This document shows positions 1 through 6,458 of a DNA stretch of 6,775 bases, in pieces. The position numbers and the translations under genes are program-made. Positions within the stretch are counted from its first letter, which is position 1. Each line of letters starts with the position of its first letter. Location of the stretch: contig JACQPU010000204.1 in NCBI GenBank assembly GCA_016207365.1, positions 1 through 6,775 of the forward strand, read 5' to 3'. The notes beneath the pieces were generated by a model. That model had not been told where the DNA came from. It saw nothing but the letters and a program-made list of their open reading frames with translations, and made no database searches. Source of the DNA: Ignavibacteriales bacterium (GTDB taxonomy: Bacteria; Bacteroidota; Ignavibacteria; UBA10030).

Positions 1-1110
1 CGGAATTTCGTTGGCCGGAATAGCAATGATGTAGGCAAGCAGAATCACGCCGTTCAGTCCGATGAAAAGCCCAACCGGATCGAGAAATCCCACCGTGTGT
101 TCTGCGATACTGGTATTCCCAACGTAAATGTTCGAGACAAGCCAGATCACCGCACCCGACGGGAGGGCCCACATCACCGCCCGCCAGAGAACGATGAGCG
201 TACGATCGATCATCGAAGTGTAGATCGTCTGCCAGATTCGTGGGGGACGATACGGGGGCAACTCGAGACTGAAGAACGAAGCCTGGCCTTTCAGAATTGT
301 TTTCGAAAGCCCCCAGGAAACGACAAACGTCATGACCACGCCAACGATCACGACACCGACAACGGCGAGGGAGGAGACGACGCTGGAGAGCACCGGCGGA
401 GCAAGAGCTCCGATGAAGATGGTTGCCATGAGAATCTGCGTCGGCCAGCGCCCATTGCAGAGAGAAAAGTTATTCGTGAGAATTGCGATAAGGCGTTCCC
501 GCGGGCTATCGATAAAGCGCGTCGAAACGATAGCCGCGGCATTGCATCCATATCCCATGGCCATGGTGAGGGCCTGTTTACCGTGGGCCCCTGCACGGCG
601 GAAAAATGCGTCGAGGTTGAACGCGACGCGCGGGAGGTAACCGAAATCCTCGGCAATCGTAAACAACGGGAAAAAGATCGCCATCGGCGGGAGCATGACA
701 CTGACGACCCAGGCAACGGCGAGATACACGCCGTCGAAGAGAAATCCGTTCAGCCACCAGGGGAAGCCGAGGGAATTCCCAAGACCTTTAAAGAAGGGGT
801 GTAGCGTGTCGATCAAAACCGAGCTGAGGAACGACGACGGTACGTTGGCTCCCTCAATGGTAATCCAGAAAACGAGGGCAAGAAGCCCAAACATGATCGG
901 GAATCCGGTCCATTTTCCCGTGACCAGGCGGTCCAGCATCTGCTCGAAATCAAATCGCCGGGGTACGCCGGACACGGTGACCGACCGGTGAGCAATCCGC
1001 GAAGCTTCGGCATACAGCGCTTCCACGGTCAGATCATGAAACCGTTCGCCGACCTCCCACCGAAGGTTCTCTGCGGTCTTCAGGACATCTTCACGCGACG
1101 ACACGGGCAT
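1..1110 (-). CDS. feoB: FeoB membrane (permease) subunit, separate from its GTPase; 3' end beyond window
   Basis: This is the inner-membrane Fe(II) permease half of FeoB; 370 codons are visible and the frame is still open at position 1. I read it directly from the minus strand. A short cytosolic lead (residues 1-68) ends the helical domain. Hydrophobic segments follow at about 69-88, 126-150, 224-240, 245-266, 305-328 and 345-365. FeoB hallmarks are the AEDFGYLPR stretch (153-161), GYGCN with Cys189, SLCNGRWP with Cys218, and ELPPYR (283-288). The two Cys-containing stretches match the conserved Gate/nucleoside-recognition regions of FeoB. The ATG at 1110 is preceded by AGGAG with 7-nt spacing and overlaps the GTPase gene by 20 bases, in a different frame. 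FeoB is normally one polypeptide of roughly 700-800 residues, so this is a split form. Family assignment is firm; that the split is biological rather than a frameshift is likely but not proven. Confidence 0.9.
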   Translation of the reverse strand, partial: MPVSSREDVLKTAENLRWEVGERFHDLTVEALYAEASRIAHRSVTVSGVPRRFDFEQMLDRLVTGKWTGFPIMFGLLALVFWITIEGANVPSSFLSSVLIDTLHPFFKGLGNSLGFPWWLNGFLFDGVYLAVAWVVSVMLPPMAIFFPLFTIAEDFGYLPRVAFNLDAFFRRAGAHGKQALTMAMGYGCNAAAIVSTRFIDSPRERLIAILTNNFSLCNGRWPTQILMATIFIGALAPPVLSSVVSSLAVVGVVIVGVVMTFVVSWGLSKTILKGQASFFSLELPPYRPPRIWQTIYTSMIDRTLIVLWRAVMWALPSGAVIWLVSNIYVGNTSIAEHTVGFLDPVGLFIGLNGVILLAYIIAIPANEIP

Positions 1111-1963
1111 TCTCCTTCTCCTGCGCACGCTCCGCCTGCAGCGAACGTTCCGGGGATGCGAGGGATCCCAGTTCACCTGACCGGACGGCATCAACGATCC
1201 GCTGGTCTCCTTCCAGAAGCCGGAGAGCAACCCAGCGGACATTCGGAACTCCGGGAAAAGCAGCTTTCAACTGTTCTGCAACGCGGTCAACGCCTTTTCT
1301 GAGTTTCGGGGATTCCGTCCACACCCTGCGGGGCTTGCACACGAAGGAGCCTGTAACAACCGCTTCCACGTGCTGCAGCAGCCCCACAAGGCCTTCGCCT
1401 GTGCGGGCCACCAAAGGAGCAACCGGTATTCCTAATTCCCGCGTGAGGGCTCTCTCGTCCACCGCAATGCCATGGCGTCGTGCTTCATCCATAAGGTTCA
1501 GGCCCAGAACGGCCTTGTCCGTGATCTCCATTACCTGAAGCACCAGATTCATGTTTCTTTCAAGCCTCGTGGCATCGGCAAGGACCACGGTCACGTCGGG
1601 GCGTCCAAAGAGGATAAAATCCCGCGCTATCTCCTCGTCGGCACTTGCCGACAGCAGCGAATAGGTGCCCGGGAGATCAACGACTTTGTATTTCCTTTTG
1701 TTGAACGAATATGACCCCTCCGCTCTCACAACAGTCTTCCCGGGCCAGTTTCCAGTGTGTTGCTTCAAGCCCGTGACGCTATTGAACACAGTGCTCTTGC
1801 CGACGTTGGGATTTCCTGCTAACGCGATCACAAAATCGGTTGAAGTCGCGTCGAGACCGTGACGGACCAGGTGTTCATCCCGGTTGATCGGATTCATCGC
1901 GCAGGCGGCACAATGGTCGGGCACATGCGGGATTATATGAGACAGTTCAGTTTTCATCGACAT
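1091..1963 (-). CDS. feoB: FeoB small GTPase (G domain plus helical domain) as a stand-alone protein
   Basis: This is the cytosolic GTPase module that drives or gates Fe(II) uptake by FeoB. From the ATG at 1963 it is 290 residues. All G motifs are present: G1 GNPNVGKS (50-57), G2 Thr77 in GNWPGKTVV, G3 DLPG (96-99), G4 NLMD (156-159) and a G5-like ARTGEG (186-191). A helical region to about 280 resembles the FeoB GDI-like domain. It stops before any membrane segment; the membrane part starts in the next, overlapping gene. The N-terminus carries HCAAC (17-21), a possible metal-binding Cys pair. The frame is open back to an ATG at 2056, but that would overlap the upstream gene by 110 bases and adds no family-like sequence. 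ATG 1963 (or 1957) overlaps by only 17 (or 11) bases and is preferred. No strong Shine-Dalgarno precedes it, so translational coupling is likely. Confidence 0.92.
   Translation of the reverse strand: MSMKTELSHIIPHVPDHCAACAMNPINRDEHLVRHGLDATSTDFVIALAGNPNVGKSTVFNSVTGLKQHTGNWPGKTVVRAEGSYSFNKRKYKVVDLPGTYSLLSASADEEIARDFILFGRPDVTVVLADATRLERNMNLVLQVMEITDKAVLGLNLMDEARRHGIAVDERALTRELGIPVAPLVARTGEGLVGLLQHVEAVVTGSFVCKPRRVWTESPKLRKGVDRVAEQLKAAFPGVPNVRWVALRLLEGDQRIVDAVRSGELGSLASPERSLQAERAQEKENARVVA
1118..1122 (-). promoter_or_regulatory. Ribosome binding site of the FeoB permease gene
   Basis: On the minus strand AGGAG lies 7 nt before the ATG at 1110, inside the last codons of the GTPase gene. A second AGGAG copy sits only 1 nt from the ATG. 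A well-placed Shine-Dalgarno here supports independent initiation of the permease and argues that the feoB split is real. Confidence 0.7.
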
Positions 1964-2927
1964 ACACAAGCTCAGCGTGTTCCTTTCGAAGAGCGATCGT
2001 GGCTCCCCGGATGCGGTACGCGGTGGGATCTCCCGTCGCGCTGGACATTTCAGCAACGACTGCCGTACCGGGTACGAGTCCCAGGTCCATCAGTCGTCGA
2101 CGTTGAAGACCGCGGCAGGCAGGAGAAATTCCCAACACCACGGCCTCCTTACCAAGAGAAAGCGAGGCAAGTGTTTTGCGCGGACCCTTTCTCCGGCGGG
2201 CTTTCGTTTTCTCTACGCGGAGATTTGCCGCCGTAACTGCGGAAAGCAGCGTCCGTTTGTCCTCACGCTCCAGGATAATCCCACGGTCGTCCCGCCCGCG
2301 GATAGTGACCTCCATCCCCGGGTACAACCCGGCATGAACCAAGTCTCCGTACACGCCCGCAGGTTCATCCTCGACATGAACAATGCGGACTGTATCTCCC
2401 TCGTGGAAAGCGTCAAGGCTTTTCCCCGGCTCACGGGGGAGTCCTCCGTCAGGACTCGGGATCGGGTCACCATGCGGATCGTACACCGGTTGACCGAGGC
2501 GCTTCGCGAGCGCTTCCGCTTCCTCCTTCGAAAGAACATGTTCCTTTTCTTCGGCCTCTTTATGCCACTCGAGTTCCCCGACCATCGTTTCGTCCGCAAG
2601 ATGCCTTTCCCACAGACGATGCACGCGAATGACCTTCACGGCGTACTCTCTTCCTTCGATCGTCAGTACGAGTTCCGAACCGCGGGGAATAACAAGTTTT
2701 TTTTCTGTCAGCTCGTTGACGACGGCAGCAGCGGAATCAAGGGATTGTGAAAGCGCCCCCGCAAGGCTGTTCAGCGTGCAGCTCAGGCCGGATGACTCGC
2801 AGTGGAACAGGTGCTTCAGCGCGTCTTCAGCAAGGATGCGGCCGCGCAGGTTACCTCGGCGAAGCAGCCAACTCCCCGCCACAGCGGCAAGAACCAGAAT
2901 TGTCGAGATAACGATGATTATTGTCAT
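1947..2927 (-). CDS. Membrane-anchored DtxR-like protein with two C-terminal FeoA domains
   Basis: This 326-residue protein is probably a membrane-bound, metal-responsive partner of FeoB. One transmembrane helix (about 2-22) is followed by several Arg, which by the positive-inside rule puts the rest in the cytoplasm. Residues about 31-100 form a winged-helix-like region and 101-163 a DtxR dimerisation/metal domain, closely resembling the upstream repressor (shared HRLWE, EH-x-x-S and DPHGD-x-IP). By alignment to DtxR the ligand positions are His103, Glu107, His122, Glu126, Glu129 and His130. FeoA/SH3-like domain 1 spans about 175-239. A basic linker (241-251) leads to FeoA domain 2 (about 253-324), which has the typical CRGLQRRRLMDLGLVPGT pattern. 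FeoA proteins are usually about 75-85 residues and bind or regulate FeoB. The start ATG overlaps the repressor stop as ATGA. The recognition helix is poor in polar contacts, so DNA binding is doubtful. Domain calls are strong; function is inferred. Confidence 0.88.
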   Translation of the reverse strand: MTIIIVISTILVLAAVAGSWLLRRGNLRGRILAEDALKHLFHCESSGLSCTLNSLAGALSQSLDSAAAVVNELTEKKLVIPRGSELVLTIEGREYAVKVIRVHRLWERHLADETMVGELEWHKEAEEKEHVLSKEEAEALAKRLGQPVYDPHGDPIPSPDGGLPREPGKSLDAFHEGDTVRIVHVEDEPAGVYGDLVHAGLYPGMEVTIRGRDDRGIILEREDKRTLLSAVTAANLRVEKTKARRRKGPRKTLASLSLGKEAVVLGISPACRGLQRRRLMDLGLVPGTAVVAEMSSATGDPTAYRIRGATIALRKEHAELVYVDEN

Positions 2928-3580
2928 GAGCGACGCTCAACAAAAATATTCTGGGCAAGCTTGGAGCTGATAAACTGTTCTTTCGCAGCAATCTGAATTC
3001 TCAGCGACCCATCGAAGTCAATGCGTTCGTTGACACGAAGTGTCGTACCGAGAGCAATACCGAGTTTCGACATATATTGAAGAACCTCCGGGTTTTCATC
3101 GCTCACGCGGGCCACTGTCGCTTGTTCGCCGGGCTTAAGCAATGCAAGTGGAACGTGGTTCCGGTTTTCAATAAATCCTTCCCTGGTTGGTATCAGATCC
3201 CCGTGAGGATCGCGGCTCGGGTAGCCGAGGATCTCATCAATCCTCCGCTCAAGCTTTTCCGACATGATATGTTCAAGCCGCTCCGCTTCCTCGTCAATCT
3301 CATCCCAGGGGTATTTCAACACTTCAACAAGGAACAACTCCCAGAGGCGATGTCGACGGAGGATCGCGAGCGCTTTCCTCTTCCCCCCCTCCGTGAGTTC
3401 CACTCCCTTGTACGGCGTATATCGGACCGTCCCTTCCTCCGCGAGTTTCTTGATCATCTCGGTGACCGACGGCTGGGAGATCTGGAGCTTGTCAGACAGC
3501 AATGACGTCGTTACGCGTTTTTCCTGCTCCTGAAGCTTGTAGATGTTCTTTATGTAGTTCTCTACTTGCTCACTCGGCAT
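2924..3580 (-). CDS. DtxR/MntR-family metal-dependent transcriptional repressor
   Basis: A 218-residue cytosolic regulator that in this family binds operator DNA when loaded with Fe(II) or Mn(II). It has a winged helix-turn-helix (about 5-70, recognition helix around SQPSVTEMIKKL, 35-46), a metal/dimerisation domain (about 71-135) and a C-terminal SH3/FeoA-like domain (about 145-215). Ligand positions by alignment are His77, Glu81, Glu100, Glu103 and His104. Asn8 stands where DtxR has Met10 and MntR Asp8, and Asp96 where DtxR has His98. Glu rather than Cys at position 100 is MntR-like, so Fe versus Mn specificity cannot be settled from sequence, though linkage to feoB favours iron. The ATG at 3580 has AAGGTGA just upstream. 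It is first in the operon and its stop overlaps the next start by 4 bases. The TTAGG-N4-CCTAA palindrome in its promoter suggests autoregulation. Confidence 0.93.
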   Translation of the reverse strand: MPSEQVENYIKNIYKLQEQEKRVTTSLLSDKLQISQPSVTEMIKKLAEEGTVRYTPYKGVELTEGGKRKALAILRRHRLWELFLVEVLKYPWDEIDEEAERLEHIMSEKLERRIDEILGYPSRDPHGDLIPTREGFIENRNHVPLALLKPGEQATVARVSDENPEVLQYMSKLGIALGTTLRVNERIDFDGSLRIQIAAKEQFISSKLAQNIFVERRS

Positions 3581-3584
3581 CGGT

Positions 3585-3591
3585 TCACCTT
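3585..3591 (-). promoter_or_regulatory. Ribosome binding site of the repressor gene
   Basis: AAGGTGA on the minus strand ends 4 nt before the ATG at 3580. It fixes the start of the first operon gene. Confidence 0.7.
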
Positions 3592-3600
3592 ATTAAAAAC

Positions 3601-3614
3601 TTAGGTCTGCCTAA
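3601..3614 (-). promoter_or_regulatory. Candidate DtxR-type operator (TTAGG-N4-CCTAA)
   Basis: The plus strand reads TTAGGTCTGCCTAA, a perfect 5-bp inverted repeat with a 4-bp centre. Against the DtxR consensus as I recall it (TWAGGTTAGSCTAACCTWA), the 19 bases starting at 3601 match at 14 positions by my count. It overlaps the last two bases of the -10 box and covers the predicted transcription start, which suits repression by steric block. The cognate protein is presumably the repressor encoded directly downstream. The half-sites are seen; binding is inferred. Confidence 0.7.
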
Positions 3615-3641
3615 TTTACTGCGAGATATGGCGATTGTCAA
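3613..3641 (-). promoter_or_regulatory. Sigma70-like promoter of the iron operon
   Basis: On the minus strand TTGACA (3641-3636) is a perfect -35 box. Seventeen bases later comes TAAATT (3618-3613), a 4-of-6 match to TATAAT. The expected start near 3606 gives a leader of about 26 nt before the repressor ATG. Its -10 box abuts the DtxR-like operator. Confidence 0.7.
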
Positions 3642-3698
3642 GTTTAATTTTCGTTGATTATTGTCAGCAATTTCTACATTCTTATCCCTGAGAAATCG

Positions 3699-3721
3699 TC
3701 CATGCCGGGTCCAGGCATGGA
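3699..3721. repeat. Perfect 8-bp inverted repeat in the kinase gene leader
   Basis: TCCATGCC (3699-3706) and GGCATGGA (3714-3721) are exact reverse complements around a 7-base centre. It lies 47 bases before the kinase start codon. It could be an operator for the rightward gene or an RNA hairpin in its leader. I recognise no specific regulator motif, and I see no clear -35/-10 pair for the rightward promoter. Confidence 0.55.
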
Positions 3722-3756
3722 TGCGCCAGCCTGCGCACGATTCGGACAGCCTCTTC

Positions 3757-3764
3757 AGGGGAGG
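3757..3764 (+). promoter_or_regulatory. Ribosome binding site that sets the kinase GTG start
   Basis: AGGGGAGG ends 4 nt before GTG at 3769. No comparable site precedes the upstream in-frame ATG (3721) or TTG (3661). The GTG also places the N-terminus right before the first REC domain, as expected. Confidence 0.75.
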
Positions 3765-3768
3765 AAAA

Positions 3769-6441
3769 GTGCCGAAATCCATTTCCGTATTGCATTTAGA
3801 GGATAACCGCGGCGATGCCGTGTTAATCGCCGAAATCCTCCGCAAAGATTTTCCGGACTGCATCTTCCGCGTCGTCAACTCTAAAGACGGTTTCGAGAGG
3901 GCTCTTACCGAAGCGACCTTCGATCTGATCCTCTCCGATTACAGCCTCCCCTCTTTCACGGGCATCGAAGCCCTCCAACTTGCCCACAAGCGACTCCCCG
4001 ACGTTCCATTCATTTTCGTCTCCGGCGCAATCGGAGAAGACCGGGCCATTGAGTCCCTCCGGAACGGCGCCACCGACTATGTACTCAAAGACCGGCTAAC
4101 CCGGCTGGCTCCCGCCGTCCAACGCGCGATTGCTGAACTCGAGGAGCGACGACAGAGGCTCCAGTCGGAATACGCCCTTCGCGAAAGCGAAATTATGTAC
4201 AAAACGCTCATCGAAACCTCGCCGGACGCCATCGTTCTTACCGACCTTGACATGACAATGACAATGATCAACCGGCAGATGCTCGACCTTTACGGCGGAA
4301 GGACGCCCGGAGAACTTCTCGGCCGGAATGCGTTCGAGCTCATTGCGCCAGAAGATCACGAGCGCGCCCGAACCAACGTGGCCGCCGCGCTTGAACGCGG
4401 AATGATCAGAAACATCGAGTATACGCTCTTGCGCAAGGATGGGTCACGGTATCACGCAGAACTCGATGCATCGGTTATCCGCGACGCAAGCGGCAATCCA
4501 CGCGCCCTCCTGGCCGTCGTCAGAGACATCACAGAGCGCAACCGCATCCGCGAAGCGCTGCTCGAAAGCGAAACCCGCTACAGAAGCCTTGTCGAAACAT
4601 CCCCGGACGCAGTGTTGCTCACCGACCTGGATGGCGTCATTTCCTTCTGCAATCAGCGCACGGCTGACCTCCTCGGATTCGATTCCACCAGAGTGCTGAT
4701 CGGCAAATCCATTCTTGATTACGTTACTCCTCACCATCACGATCAAATGCGCCACATGGCAACCAGGGTCCGCGCAGAAGAACGCGTCCGCAGTTATGAA
4801 TATACGCTCTTGACGCGCAGTGGTGCCCGCATTCAGGTCGACGTGAACTCGTCACTGTTTCGCGACCGCGACGGCAAGCCAAGAGCGCTGACGATCTTCC
4901 TGCACGACATCACGGATCGGCGGCGAAATGAGGAAAAGATTCTCGAGCAGGCAGCGTTGCTCGATATCGATCCGGCCTCGATCTCCGTATGCGATCTGAA
5001 TGATCACATTCAGTTTTGGAACCATGGAGCCGAGAAACTTCTGGGAAGATTGGCGAACGAAGTGCTTGGCACCAATTCAACGAGCTATCTGGCGCCGAGC
5101 ATGGCTGAGGAGTACCGGAAGGCAAAATCGATCTTACTGGAAACCGGCAAGTGGAGGGGAGAGCTCACACGCGTACGAAAGGACGGATCGCTGGTCCCGG
5201 TTGAGTCCCAGTGGACGCTTGTACGCGACAAGGAAGGAAGGCCGAAATCGGTCTATATCGTTGAGGCCGATATCACGGAGAAGCTGCGACTTCAGAATCA
5301 GGTCCTCCGCGCCCAGCGTCTCGAAAGCATCGGTACGCTCGCCGGTGGCATCGCCCACGATCTGAACAACGTCCTGGGCCCTATTCTGCTCTCACTTCAA
5401 GTGTTGCGGCGAAAGTTGACCGATGAAAAAGACCTCCGGATGCTCGAAATGATCGAGGGGAGCGCCAATCGGGGAGCCGCGATGATCAAACAGGTTCTGA
5501 CCTTTGCCCGCGGCATCGAAGGTGAGAGGATTCCGCTTCGCCTGCATCACCTGATCAACGAAGTACAGAACATCGCCCACCAGACATTTCCCAAAAGCAT
5601 GAGTTTCAAAACGAACCTTCCCAAGGAACTGTGGACCGTGACGGGTGATACGACGCAAATCCATCAGGTGCTCCTGAACCTGTGCGTCAATGCCCGGGAT
5701 GCGATGCCGAATGGAGGGACCATTACCGTCGAGGCAAAAAACGTTATGCTCGATCAGGCATACGCGCAAATGCATCGGGATGCCAAACCGGGTGCCTATG
5801 TAGCCATCACGGTGACCGATACGGGCGCCGGCATTCCCCCCGATCTCGTTGACCGCATTTTTGAGCCGTTTTTCACAACCAAGGAGCAGGGCAGGGGTAC
5901 AGGGCTTGGACTTTCCACAACCCTCGGCATCGTCAAGAGCCACGGGGGCTTCATTAATGTCTACAGCGAGGTCAACCGCGGAAGCCGGTTCATGATCTAT
6001 CTCCCCGCTGAGCCTCACAGTGAGACCGAAGCGAAGAAAACAAAAATCGATTCCATCCCGCGTGGAAACGGCGAGCTCATTCTTGTTGCGGACGACGAGA
6101 CAACAGTGTTGGAAATCACCCGCGCAGCATTGGAAGCTCACGGGTATTCAGTCCTCACGGCGTCGGACGGCACTGAAGCCATTGCTCAGGCCGCTTCGCA
6201 CAAAAGCGCCATCGCCGTCGTGATCTGCGACATGAACATGCCGTACATGAGCGGACCCGCGACCATCAGGGCACTGCAAAAGCTGGATCCAATGGTGAAG
6301 TATATTGCCGTAAGCGGGATGATCGGCGGGGCGGGTGCACGCGACCTCGAGGGCATCGGTCCAATCACAACGCTCCAGAAGCCATTTACTGCAGAGAAAT
6401 TGCTGCAAGCTCTTCATACGTTGATTGAGCGGGGGGCGTGA
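3769..6441 (+). CDS. Soluble hybrid sensor histidine kinase (REC-PAS-PAS-PAS-HisKA-HATPase-REC)
   Basis: An 890-residue cytosolic hybrid kinase. REC1 (about 4-120) has acidic residues Glu11/Asp12, phospho-acceptor Asp57, Ser85 and Lys107. PAS1 (about 141-258), PAS2 (267-387) and PAS3 (395-505) each end in a DIT[ED] motif; PAS1 and PAS2 are close to each other. HisKA (about 512-580) carries the phospho-histidine His530 in GGIAHDLNN. The HATPase domain (about 625-747) has the N box Asn641, G1 DTGAGIP (684-690), F box FEPFFTTK (698-705) and G2 GRGTGLGLS (708-716). REC2 (about 769-886) has Asp775/Asp776, acceptor Asp821, Ser849 and Lys871. All catalytic residues look intact. There is no membrane segment and no DNA-binding output, so signals are internal or arrive by phosphotransfer to REC1, and the final partner is elsewhere. 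The PAS ligands are unknown; no heme or flavin signature is evident. It is transcribed away from the iron operon; a functional link is possible but not shown. Confidence 0.93.
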   Translation: MPKSISVLHLEDNRGDAVLIAEILRKDFPDCIFRVVNSKDGFERALTEATFDLILSDYSLPSFTGIEALQLAHKRLPDVPFIFVSGAIGEDRAIESLRNGATDYVLKDRLTRLAPAVQRAIAELEERRQRLQSEYALRESEIMYKTLIETSPDAIVLTDLDMTMTMINRQMLDLYGGRTPGELLGRNAFELIAPEDHERARTNVAAALERGMIRNIEYTLLRKDGSRYHAELDASVIRDASGNPRALLAVVRDITERNRIREALLESETRYRSLVETSPDAVLLTDLDGVISFCNQRTADLLGFDSTRVLIGKSILDYVTPHHHDQMRHMATRVRAEERVRSYEYTLLTRSGARIQVDVNSSLFRDRDGKPRALTIFLHDITDRRRNEEKILEQAALLDIDPASISVCDLNDHIQFWNHGAEKLLGRLANEVLGTNSTSYLAPSMAEEYRKAKSILLETGKWRGELTRVRKDGSLVPVESQWTLVRDKEGRPKSVYIVEADITEKLRLQNQVLRAQRLESIGTLAGGIAHDLNNVLGPILLSLQVLRRKLTDEKDLRMLEMIEGSANRGAAMIKQVLTFARGIEGERIPLRLHHLINEVQNIAHQTFPKSMSFKTNLPKELWTVTGDTTQIHQVLLNLCVNARDAMPNGGTITVEAKNVMLDQAYAQMHRDAKPGAYVAITVTDTGAGIPPDLVDRIFEPFFTTKEQGRGTGLGLSTTLGIVKSHGGFINVYSEVNRGSRFMIYLPAEPHSETEAKKTKIDSIPRGNGELILVADDETTVLEITRAALEAHGYSVLTASDGTEAIAQAASHKSAIAVVICDMNMPYMSGPATIRALQKLDPMVKYIAVSGMIGGAGARDLEGIGPITTLQKPFTAEKLLQALHTLIERGA

Positions 6442-6458
6442 GAAGCGAGAAGTGAGGG
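6438..6458. repeat. Heptamer array A, overlapping the kinase stop codon
   Basis: Three consecutive 7-mers: GTGAGAA (6438-6444), GCGAGAA (6445-6451) and GTGAGGG (6452-6458). The TGA stop (6439-6441) is part of the first unit, so the array begins at the very end of the coding sequence. Confidence 0.6.

Noticed and set aside
97..804. 235-codon plus-strand open frame
   Set aside because: It is antisense to the FeoB permease, which is read cleanly through the whole stretch. The translation is Arg/Asp/His-rich and resembles no family.
1964..2056. Upstream start of the FeoB GTPase at 2056
   Set aside because: It would overlap the anchored FeoA gene by 110 bases and adds 31 residues with no FeoB character.
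1977..2750. 257-codon plus-strand open frame
   Set aside because: Antisense to the anchored DtxR/FeoA gene with its clear domain motifs; no good start context and no family resemblance.
3661..3768. N-terminal extension of the kinase to TTG 3661 or ATG 3721
   Set aside because: Neither has a Shine-Dalgarno site. GTG 3769 has AGGGGAGG at 4 nt and starts directly before the REC domain.
5392..6141. 249-codon minus-strand open frame
   Set aside because: Antisense to the HisKA/HATPase part of the kinase, whose catalytic motifs are all intact on the plus strand.
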